A stretch of DNA of 64,000 bases from Chloroflexi bacterium 44-23 (GTDB lineage: Bacteria; Chloroflexota; Anaerolineae; Anaerolineales; Anaerolineaceae): assembly GCA_001899005.1 (NCBI GenBank), contig MKUW01000015.1, positions 248,001-312,000 on the forward strand. Reading direction: 5' to 3'. Below the pieces are notes generated by a model, which saw only the letters and a program-made list of their open reading frames with translations, had not been told where the DNA came from and searched no databases. The translations under genes were made by a program, and so were the position numbers. Positions 55,868-63,409 of this stretch are shown here, piece by piece. Each line of letters opens with the position of its first letter. Position 1 is the stretch's first letter.

Positions 55868-55875
55868 TATCAGGG

Positions 55876-56520
55876 TTACTCTTCTTCTTCGGTTTTACCT
55901 TTTTCAATAACTTCAGGTTCTTCAGACTCCATTTCTTCTAATTCTTCCTCGGCTTCCTGAGCACCAGTCGTGCTGAAAGCGGTAAATACGATCGTTTCCT
56001 CAAGATCGGTCAGGATTGTTAGGTTGTCGGGTTTAACAATATCTTTTACCAAGATCGAGTCGCCAATTTCTTTCAAACCACTGACATCTACGATGAACTT
56101 CTCCGGTAAATCTTGCGGGAAGGCTTCCACTTCAATTTCAGTTAGCTCACTGACCAAAACTGCATTAAAGTCTTTAACCGCAGGTGCTTCTCCTTCTAAA
56201 TGGATGACAACAAAAGTGCGAAGTAATTCTGTCAACGAAACTTCTTGAAAATCAACATGAATGAATTCATCGCGAATGTAATCCATTTGTTTTTCTCGAA
56301 CGATCACCGGATGAGGTTTCCCATCTATTTGAACTTCGATCAAACTTGATGAGGTGAGGCCAACCAGAATTTTGGACGCTTCGCGGAAATCAAGCGAAAT
56401 GGGTTGTGCTTCAATTTTATGACCATAGATTACGGCTGGCAATTTTCCTTGCCGGCGTAACTGGCGAACTTGCTTACCAATTAAAGTTCTTTTTTCAGCA
56501 TTAATTACAATTTTATTCAT
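55876..56520 (-). CDS. rplY: 50S ribosomal protein L25, CTC form
   Basis: A 214-residue bL25 with a CTC extension. RTLIGKQVRQLRRQGKLPAVIYGH (about 11-34) and HVDFQEV are L25-domain hallmarks for 5S rRNA binding; the second domain contains LEGEAPAVKDFNAVL and DIVKPDNLTIL. The acidic tail is Glu-rich. Long form compared with E. coli (94 residues). ATG 56520 has GGAAGG upstream. Confidence 0.94.
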   Translation of the reverse strand: MNKIVINAEKRTLIGKQVRQLRRQGKLPAVIYGHKIEAQPISLDFREASKILVGLTSSSLIEVQIDGKPHPVIVREKQMDYIRDEFIHVDFQEVSLTELLRTFVVIHLEGEAPAVKDFNAVLVSELTEIEVEAFPQDLPEKFIVDVSGLKEIGDSILVKDIVKPDNLTILTDLEETIVFTAFSTTGAQEAEEELEEMESEEPEVIEKGKTEEEE

Positions 56521-56533
56521 TACTACCTTCCTT

Positions 56534-56568
56534 GAGCGCCTCTCACCTTTATCAGGTTACCCTCGCTC
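56534..56568 (-). promoter_or_regulatory. Structured 5' leader of rplY
   Basis: In the minus-strand leader, GAGCG pairs with CGCTC (56564-56568 with 56534-56538) and encloses an inner ACCT/AGGT hairpin (56554-56557 with 56545-56548). It ends just before the ribosome-binding site. Could fold as a small regulatory leader; no known riboswitch or ribosomal leader class was matched. Confidence 0.35.
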
Positions 56569-56591
56569 GTTATGAATTTTGGCAACAAACA

Positions 56592-56619
56592 ATTTTATCA
56601 TTGAATACTCCTTCGTCAA
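56592..56619 (-). promoter_or_regulatory. Predicted promoter of rplY
   Basis: On the minus strand, TTGACG (56619-56614) and TAAAAT (56597-56592) with a 16-base spacer. The leader to ATG 56520 would be about 65 bases. The rest of the 56620-56912 intergenic stretch holds nothing else I can support except the weak promoter listed for the nuclease gene. Confidence 0.65.
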
Positions 56620-56821
56620 GAAAATAGAACGGTTGTGTTATCGTTCAGCGAATTTGACATCCTGAAAATGTATTGAGGTCTTGACAACCGAATTTGGCTT
56701 TCGAAAAAAAGGATACCGAAAGGATCTGAGGGATCAATTTCTTTTTCAAACAAATGGCGTGATGTTAATAAACTTTTCTTGTTCCGGTTAGTTTTGTAAT
56801 TTATGAACTAAATTTTGATAC

Positions 56822-56850
56822 TTTTCATTATTTTCGGGGTTGTATATAGT
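56822..56850 (+). promoter_or_regulatory. Possible promoter of the nuclease-transporter locus
   Basis: TTTTCA at 56822-56827 and TATAGT at 56845-56850, spacer 17. The -35 is poor, so this is a tentative call. It lies about 60 bases before the earliest candidate start of the nuclease gene. Confidence 0.35.
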
Positions 56851-56912
56851 AATTACTTTTAAACAAAAACCTTTCAAATACATTGAGAAATGTCGTAACT
56901 GAATATGATAAA

Positions 56913-58838
56913 ATGCTTTCCAAAATGCACAGATATTTTCCACAGGATTTAGAGAGCAACTCGAAGAAAATCAGGTACTTCTTCGCAGTATTTCAGGTTT
57001 TCTTTTTTCTAATAACCAGTTGTTACCCGCCGAATTTTTCAAGAACGGTGAACTCCACCAACCAAACACCTCAAACCCACTCTTCAACCGTAATTATCGA
57101 TGAGGTTGCCTATCAAAAAGTACTGAGCAAGAAATATATTAGGATTTCTTCAATTCAAGGTGCAGCCCATATTTCACCTTACAATCACAAAGATGTGAGC
57201 AATGTTTTTGGGGTAGTGACTGTTAAACGAGCAGATGGTTTTTACATACAATCCGTGGAAGCTGATGGTGACGATAAAACCTCGGAGGGTATATTTGTTT
57301 TTTCGATTAGCCCTCCTAATATTAAAGTTGGCGATTGGGTATTGGTAAGCGGGCGGGTGGTTGAACATTATCCTGGTGGCCTTGGAACTGACAATTTGTC
57401 AATTACCGAGATTGAAAATCCAACAGTAAGTGTAATCTCCAGTGGAAATGACTTGCCAGATCCGATTATTATTGGTGAACAGGGCAGGCAGCCACCGACT
57501 GAAATTATTGATGATGACCGGAAAAAACAATTCGATCTCGTAGATGGCCTTGATTACTATGAAAGCTTGGAAAGCATGCTGGTTCAAGTTAATGATGCTG
57601 TCTGTGTTGGCCCAACGACGATTTTTAATGAATTTGTTGTGATTGCTGATAGTGGTAAATTTGCAAGTGGAATAAACTCGCGCGGCGGTATAACAATTTC
57701 AGAATCGGATTTTAACCCTGAAAGAATAATTATAGATGACAGCCTGGCGCCTTTGCCGATTGTTAAAGTAGGCGATCGCTTTCCGGAACCAATTGTTGGT
57801 ATCATGGATTACAGTTTTGGCAATTTTAAACTTTTGCCACTTAAGAAAATGGCGGTTGACTATCAGAACTTGCCCCCGAGCGTAACCACACCTCCGAAAA
57901 GTAATCAATTGGCAATCGCCACATTTAATGTTGAGAATTTAAGTGCTGTTGATTCTGATCATCGTTTTGAGCGTCTGGCCGAAATTATTGTTGTGAGCCT
58001 GAACGCGCCTGATATTATTGCTCTGCAAGAGGTTCAAGATAATAATGGCTTGCTCGATGACAATGAAACATCAGCAGGGTTAACATTTAAGAAAATCTCA
58101 GATTTTGTCATTAAGGCAGGCGGACCTGCGTATAATTATATTGAAATCGAGCCTGAAAGAAATAAAGATGGCGGGCAGCCAGGTGGAAATATCCGAGTTG
58201 GATTTCTTTATCGTACAGATCGGGGACTGGAAATAATCAGGCGACCGTCAAGGAATAAAAATGAAGCGGCAAAATTTGAACTAATTGAAGGTGAAATGCA
58301 TCTCACTGCTAATCCGGCGAGAGTTGACCCGTTAAATTATGTTTTTGTCAACAGCCGGAAGCCGTTGATCGCAGAATTCATGTATAATGAAAAAACGTTC
58401 TTTATCATAAATAGCCACTGGAATTCAAAAAGTGGCGACACGCCACTCTTCGGAAATGTGCAACCAGCGATTTTGAACTCTGAAAACCAAAGAAAAGGGC
58501 AGGCCAAAGCTGTTGCAGAACTTGTACGACAAGCATTAGAATACGATAGTGGTGCAAATATCATTGTATTGGGAGATCTTAATGATTTCTACTTCTCTGC
58601 TCCATCAAAAGAATTAAGTAAAATCGGAATGATAAGTTTCCTCATTAATTTGCCAATTTATGACAGATATACCTATAATTATGAAGGCAACAGCCAAAAC
58701 TTGGATAATGTCTTTATTACCCCACACATAAATACATGGGAGCCACAAATCGAAATTGCGCATGTAAACTCGGAATATGCCTATCGTGAAAGTTTTTCAG
58801 ATCATGACCCGATTTATATTCTATTAAAATTTGAATGA
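56913..58838 (+). CDS. Secreted endonuclease/exonuclease/phosphatase-family lipoprotein (ExeM-like)
   Basis: About 641 residues. A signal peptide ends in lipobox LITSC. An OB-fold region (about 70-160) resembles the YhcR/ExeM-type OB domain (GVVTVKRADGFYIQS, VLVSGRVVEHYPG). The C-terminal EEP nuclease domain (about 325-640) has IATFNVENL, IIALQEVQDNNG, NSHWNSKSGD, VLGDLNDFY and SDHDPIYI, the full metal and catalytic set. Such proteins cut extracellular DNA or other phosphodiesters. Start uncertain: TTG 56883, ATG 56913 or ATG 56925. It lies 18 bases before the permease start, so it is probably co-transcribed with the transporter. Confidence 0.85.
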   Translation: MLSKMHRYFPQDLESNSKKIRYFFAVFQVFFFLITSCYPPNFSRTVNSTNQTPQTHSSTVIIDEVAYQKVLSKKYIRISSIQGAAHISPYNHKDVSNVFGVVTVKRADGFYIQSVEADGDDKTSEGIFVFSISPPNIKVGDWVLVSGRVVEHYPGGLGTDNLSITEIENPTVSVISSGNDLPDPIIIGEQGRQPPTEIIDDDRKKQFDLVDGLDYYESLESMLVQVNDAVCVGPTTIFNEFVVIADSGKFASGINSRGGITISESDFNPERIIIDDSLAPLPIVKVGDRFPEPIVGIMDYSFGNFKLLPLKKMAVDYQNLPPSVTTPPKSNQLAIATFNVENLSAVDSDHRFERLAEIIVVSLNAPDIIALQEVQDNNGLLDDNETSAGLTFKKISDFVIKAGGPAYNYIEIEPERNKDGGQPGGNIRVGFLYRTDRGLEIIRRPSRNKNEAAKFELIEGEMHLTANPARVDPLNYVFVNSRKPLIAEFMYNEKTFFIINSHWNSKSGDTPLFGNVQPAILNSENQRKGQAKAVAELVRQALEYDSGANIIVLGDLNDFYFSAPSKELSKIGMISFLINLPIYDRYTYNYEGNSQNLDNVFITPHINTWEPQIEIAHVNSEYAYRESFSDHDPIYILLKFE

Positions 58839-58856
58839 TTCGTGACGGAGGAATAT

Positions 58857-60023
58857 TTGGCGGCTGAAACGATCAAGAAAAAGACTCCTGGATACTCTGC
58901 AAAAAGACGTTTGCTTAAGGAAAACCTGACCGCTTATTTGTTTATTTTACCGGCTTTTTTAGTGATTGGGGTTTTTGGTTTATTTCCGATTGGCTATTCG
59001 ATATATATGAGCCTTTATCAATGGCGGGTTCGGCAGGGTGATTTTATCGGTCTGGAAAATTATTCAAAAATCATTGGGGATTGGACAGGCTTATTAACTT
59101 TTGTGGCAGGTATCGGACTGTTAATCGCAGCATACTTTATCTGGAACAATGCAGCGAAATCGGTTTCAAAAACCAAGATGGCATTTAAATTGGTTGCAGC
59201 GATAGTCTTAATTGCCTCAGGCGTTATTATTTCCATGGGTTGGGGAAAGATGATTGCTTCCGGGGATAAGAATTTCCTGAATTCATTGATAATCACCTTG
59301 TTTTACGCTCTGGGAAGTGTTCCTCTGCAATTAATTTTAGCGCTAATCCTGGCGTATATCTTATTTCAAAACATTAAGGGAAAAGAAGTTTTCAGGATGA
59401 TTTTCTTTTTACCGTATGTGACTCCGGTTGTGACAACCGCTGTTGTTTTCAGGATAATCTTCAGCCCTCGCGAGACTTCACTTGCCAATATCCTCATTGG
59501 AAAACTAGGAATTGCACCCTTAAAATGGCTTTTTGAACCGAAGGCTATCACAGAATTGCTGTTTGGTTTAAAAAACTTAAATGGTTTGTTGGCAGGGCCA
59601 AGCCTTGCACTGGTAACTATTATTTTGTTTGGTGTATGGACATTTGTTGGATATAACACGGTTATTTTTTTGGCGGGTTTGGGGGGAATCTCCAAGGATG
59701 TTTATGAGGCAGCCGAAATTGATGGGGCTAATTCATTTGATTTATTCCGCTTTGTGACCGTACCCTTACTTTCTCCAATAACATTCTATCTTTTTTTGAT
59801 TTCATTTATTGGCACATTCAAAGCCTTCAATCATATTTATGTTATGAAGGTGCCAAACGCACAAAAGACAGTAGTAACGGCGAGTGTACAAATTTTCCAA
59901 ACGTTTTATACCGAAAACAATTTTTCAGCTGCAGCAACTGAAGCCATAATTTTATTTTTAATTATTCTAGGACTCACTTTCGCTCAAAACAAAATCTTGG
60001 GAGAGAGAGTATTCTATGGCTAG
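58857..60023 (+). CDS. ABC transporter permease, MalF/UgpA type, with extra membrane helices
   Basis: A 388-residue sugar-type permease. A TTG at 58857 sits five bases after GGAGG and is the preferred start; GTG 58842 is possible. The usual six-helix core is present, with the EAA loop EAAEIDGANSFDLFRFVTVP that contacts the ATPase. Between helix 1's periplasmic loop and helix 2 there is an insertion of about 70 residues (about 75-145) with two more hydrophobic stretches. The family is normally near 300 residues. Overlaps the next permease by eight bases. Confidence 0.9.
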   Translation: MAAETIKKKTPGYSAKRRLLKENLTAYLFILPAFLVIGVFGLFPIGYSIYMSLYQWRVRQGDFIGLENYSKIIGDWTGLLTFVAGIGLLIAAYFIWNNAAKSVSKTKMAFKLVAAIVLIASGVIISMGWGKMIASGDKNFLNSLIITLFYALGSVPLQLILALILAYILFQNIKGKEVFRMIFFLPYVTPVVTTAVVFRIIFSPRETSLANILIGKLGIAPLKWLFEPKAITELLFGLKNLNGLLAGPSLALVTIILFGVWTFVGYNTVIFLAGLGGISKDVYEAAEIDGANSFDLFRFVTVPLLSPITFYLFLISFIGTFKAFNHIYVMKVPNAQKTVVTASVQIFQTFYTENNFSAAATEAIILFLIILGLTFAQNKILGERVFYG

Positions 60024-60918
60024 CGATACCCAAAAATTGAATTCATCTTACCAAACACATAAAACCCACCGGGAAAGCTTTTTTACCCGCAATCTTGGGA
60101 GAATAATTCTTTATTTGCTTCTTATTATTGGCGCAGCATTAGCATTACTTCCATTTTATTGGATGATTACTACCTCATTAATGACACTGGGGGAAACTAT
60201 CAATCGTAAATGGCTTCCTGCAGTTCCACAATTCGTTAATTATGTAAATGCTTGGAATGAAGCTGATTTTGCCAAGTATTTTTTGAATAGCGTGATCATA
60301 ACATTTACAACAATAATTGGAATTTTGGTTACTTCGATATTGGCAGGTTATGCTTTTGGGCGTATAAAATTTTTTGGCCGAGATGTTATCTTCGCAATTT
60401 TGTTGAGTACCTTGATGATTCCCGAATCAATTACCTTGCTTCCCAATTTGATGTTAATCCGAGGAAACATCTTCCCATTACCAGGCGGTTCCTGGATGAA
60501 TACACTTCAAGGGTTAACTGTGCCATTCATGGCAAATGCTTTTAGCATTTTTCTTCTAAGGCAGTTCTTTGCTCAAATCCCGCATGAGTTATGGGATGCG
60601 GCTCGAATTGATGGCAGCGGGCATTTTCGTTTCTTACTTCAGATTGTTATACCGATTAGCAAAGCTGCAATTATGACTGTATTGCTTTTTGCATTTACGG
60701 GGTCATGGAATGCTTTCGCATGGCCCTTGTTGGTAACAACGCGTAATACCTGGCGGCCAATCATGGTTGGCTTGTGGACTTTTGTCTCAGAAGCTGGCCC
60801 TGAAACGAATTTGTTAATGGCAGGAGCAGTTATCTCTTTGCTCCCTATCCTTGTTATATATTTCATAACCCAAAAGCAATTTACTGAAGGAATTGCAACG
60901 ACTGGATTAAAAGGATAA
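60016..60918 (+). CDS. ABC transporter permease, MalG/UgpE type
   Basis: A 300-residue inner-membrane permease with six helices. The EAA loop WDAARIDGSGHFRFLLQIVIP is standard, followed by SKAAIMTVLLFAFTGSWNAFAWPL. Partner of the preceding permease, which it overlaps by eight bases. Sugar, glycerol-phosphate or glycerophosphodiester substrates are all possible. No ATPase of the MalK/UgpC type follows. Confidence 0.93.
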   Translation: MASDTQKLNSSYQTHKTHRESFFTRNLGRIILYLLLIIGAALALLPFYWMITTSLMTLGETINRKWLPAVPQFVNYVNAWNEADFAKYFLNSVIITFTTIIGILVTSILAGYAFGRIKFFGRDVIFAILLSTLMIPESITLLPNLMLIRGNIFPLPGGSWMNTLQGLTVPFMANAFSIFLLRQFFAQIPHELWDAARIDGSGHFRFLLQIVIPISKAAIMTVLLFAFTGSWNAFAWPLLVTTRNTWRPIMVGLWTFVSEAGPETNLLMAGAVISLLPILVIYFITQKQFTEGIATTGLKG

Positions 60919-60935
60919 AATAAATTTGTGGATAT

Positions 60936-60949
60936 CGGAGATTTCTCCG
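60936..60949 (+). repeat. Short inverted repeat between permease and binding-protein genes
   Basis: CGGAGA and TCTCCG (60936-60941 and 60944-60949) with a two-base gap, in the 65-base spacer before the binding-protein gene. No T-run follows, so not a terminator. It may be an mRNA stem or an operator. Confidence 0.35.
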
Positions 60950-60983
60950 TTATTAAACTATCAGAACCTAGTAGGAGGATATG

Positions 60984-63299
60984 ATGAGTAAACGTATTTA
61001 TAGTGTGCTTGCTGTTTTACTTGTGGCTGCGATGTTTTTGGCTGCATGTAAACCCGCGGCAGAAACACCAGTACCCACCGCACCGACAACAGCAGTAGAA
61101 CAACCAACTGCCGAAGTAGGGATGGATTGGGAGAATGTTGATCCAACCGGGCAAGAGATTGTCTTTTGGCACCAACATTCCAAGGAAAGAGAAACCGCTT
61201 TGTTGGAAATCGTTGATGAATTCAATGCGACGAACGAATATGGGATTAAAGTCACAGCTGAATATCAGGGATCGTATAACGATATTTTCAACAAGATGCT
61301 GGGTGTTCTCAATTCGCCTGATGCACCTGACCTCGTAGTTGCATATCAAAACCAGGCTGCTACATATCAATTATCAGATGCTTTATTCGATATGAATCAG
61401 CTTTTGGATAGCCCGAAATGGGGAATTTCCAAAGCAGATCAAGCAGATTTCTTCCCTGGTTTCTTTTCACAGGATGTATTCCCCAATTTTGGAGACGCTC
61501 GTTTGGGATTCCCACCAAATCGTTCCATGGAAGTTATGTATTACAACATGGATTGGTTAAAGGAATTGGGTTATGATGCACCGCCGACCACGCCTGCTGA
61601 ATTTAAAGAAATGGCCTGTAAAGCAGTTAAACAACCTTTTAGTAAGGCGACTGTGGAAGGTGCCAAAGGTTATGAGTTGAGTATCGACGCTTCCCGTTGG
61701 GCTTCATGGACATTTGCCTTCGGTGGCGATATCTATGATTACAAAAATAACCAATATACCTACAACAGTGAAGGCTCCAGACAAGCAATGGAGTTTATGT
61801 CTGATCTATTCAAGAATGGTTGTGCCACTCAAGTAACTGAGAATTATGGAGATCAAACCGATTTTGGGAATGGTTCTTTGTTATTTGCTGTTGGTTCAAG
61901 CTCTGGTTTACCATTCTATGGAAAAGCGGTTGATGAAGGCGCTAATTTTGAATGGAGCGTTGCTGCCATCCCGCATACAACCCCTGACCCAGTAATGAAC
62001 GTTTACGGAGCGAGTGTCAGTATTCCTGTAACGACTCCAGAACGCGAGTTGGCTGCCTGGTTATTCATCAAATACTACACCACACCTGAAGTACAGGCGA
62101 AATGGGCAACTGTCTCCCAGTACTTCCCCGTCCGCCAGAGTTCTGTTAAGGATTTGGATGAAGTATTTGCTACAATTCCTGGATATAAGACAGCCTTCGA
62201 TTTGCTAAAATACGCTCATTTCGAACCGCCGGTACCTGGTTATGATTTTGTTCGTAATTCTGTGTCGGAAGCAATGGCAGCTATTATTGACGGAGCACCA
62301 GTTGATTCAACTGTTGAAAGCCTGAATGTTGATGCCAACGAACAGTTGAAAGAGCAAATGTCGCAGATGTCTGCACCCCCACCACCAACCGCAACACCAG
62401 AACCTACTGCAGTTACCTATGTGACTTGTGGTACTGCAGATAAACCTTGTGTGATTACTTTTGTTCCCTCAGCGGAAGTTGGAAAAATCACGGTTGCTGG
62501 ACAAGGCATTGCAGATTGGTTACACACTGAAACTGGTTTGAATTTTCAAATCGAAGTCGGCACAAGTTTTGCTGCTTCAATTGAAGCCATGGGTGCAGGA
62601 AAAGCCCAAATTGGCTTCCTGAACACATTTTCTGTTTTACTCGCTGATGCCAAATATGGAATTGACCCAGCGCTTGCAACAGTTCGTAAATTGGCTGTTA
62701 ACGAAGTAAGCCCGGACAAAGATTTAGCAGGCACACTGCAGCCTTATTACCGGGGAGAATTCCTTACCCAAAAAGATTCCGGAATTACTTCGATTGCGGA
62801 CCTGAAAGGTAAGACATTCTGTTTTGTAGATCCAAATTCAACTTCTGGATACATAATCCCGAATATTATTATGAAAGCAAATGGAATTGATACCGAAGCT
62901 GGAGACGTAACTGTCACATTTGCTGGATCTCACCCCAATGTTGGTGTAGCTGTCTATAAAGGTGATTGTGATGCTGGAGTAACTTACATCGACATTCGCA
63001 CAGATGCTGCATCAAAGCTTTATGAAACTTATCCTGATATTATGGAAAAGGTTGTTGTATTTTATGATACCGACCCTATTCCAAATGATGGTATTCAATT
63101 TGTTCCTAATTTTGATCCTGCATTACGTACGCAAATTGTTTCCGCTTTTCTAAAGCTTTCTCAAGATGAGACCGGAAAACAATTGTTGAAGGATCTCTAC
63201 AATATCAATGGTCTTGTAGAAATTCAGCCAGATTTTTATAAAGCGTTCGGTCAAACCATGATCGACGCAGGTGTAGATCCCGCATCGTTAGTCAAGTAA
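60984..63299 (+). CDS. Fused substrate-binding lipoprotein: MalE/UgpB-type plus PhnD-type domains
   Basis: One uninterrupted 771-residue reading frame. A signal peptide ends in lipobox FLAAC (Cys22). Residues about 45-455 form a family 1 extracellular solute-binding domain (VFWHQHSKERE, EYQGSYNDIFNK, MYYNMDWLKELGY), closest in pattern to UgpB-type proteins. A linker PPPPTATPEPT (about 462-474) leads to a full PhnD-type domain (about 478-770) with GLNFQIEVGTSFAASIEAMG, SGITSIADLKGKTFCF, STSGYIIPN and DCDAGVTYIDI, used for phosphate, phosphite or phosphonate. ATG 60984 is five bases from AGGAGG; ATG 60981 is too close. A terminator follows at once. Confidence 0.9.
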   Translation: MSKRIYSVLAVLLVAAMFLAACKPAAETPVPTAPTTAVEQPTAEVGMDWENVDPTGQEIVFWHQHSKERETALLEIVDEFNATNEYGIKVTAEYQGSYNDIFNKMLGVLNSPDAPDLVVAYQNQAATYQLSDALFDMNQLLDSPKWGISKADQADFFPGFFSQDVFPNFGDARLGFPPNRSMEVMYYNMDWLKELGYDAPPTTPAEFKEMACKAVKQPFSKATVEGAKGYELSIDASRWASWTFAFGGDIYDYKNNQYTYNSEGSRQAMEFMSDLFKNGCATQVTENYGDQTDFGNGSLLFAVGSSSGLPFYGKAVDEGANFEWSVAAIPHTTPDPVMNVYGASVSIPVTTPERELAAWLFIKYYTTPEVQAKWATVSQYFPVRQSSVKDLDEVFATIPGYKTAFDLLKYAHFEPPVPGYDFVRNSVSEAMAAIIDGAPVDSTVESLNVDANEQLKEQMSQMSAPPPPTATPEPTAVTYVTCGTADKPCVITFVPSAEVGKITVAGQGIADWLHTETGLNFQIEVGTSFAASIEAMGAGKAQIGFLNTFSVLLADAKYGIDPALATVRKLAVNEVSPDKDLAGTLQPYYRGEFLTQKDSGITSIADLKGKTFCFVDPNSTSGYIIPNIIMKANGIDTEAGDVTVTFAGSHPNVGVAVYKGDCDAGVTYIDIRTDAASKLYETYPDIMEKVVVFYDTDPIPNDGIQFVPNFDPALRTQIVSAFLKLSQDETGKQLLKDLYNINGLVEIQPDFYKAFGQTMIDAGVDPASLVK

Positions 63300-63308
63300 G
63301 ATGTTCCA

Positions 63309-63350
63309 CAAAACTGGCAGGTCATTCTGAAGACCTGCCAGTTTTTTTTT
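63309..63350 (+). terminator. Strong intrinsic terminator after the fused binding protein
   Basis: An 11-bp stem (63313-63323 with 63332-63342, ACTGGCAGGTC) preceded by A's and followed by a run of T's to 63350; loop of eight bases. It separates the fused binding protein from the PhnC-type ATPase gene and would allow only part of the transcripts through. Confidence 0.9.
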
Positions 63351-63409
63351 GATAATTTTTTCTTATCATTAAAAGCAATTATAAATTTATGTTTCAGGTT
63401 GGTTGAACA

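Noticed and set aside
60936..60949. Palindrome as a transcription terminator between permease and binding-protein genes
   Set aside because: Short stem, two-base loop and no T-run; kept only as an inverted repeat.
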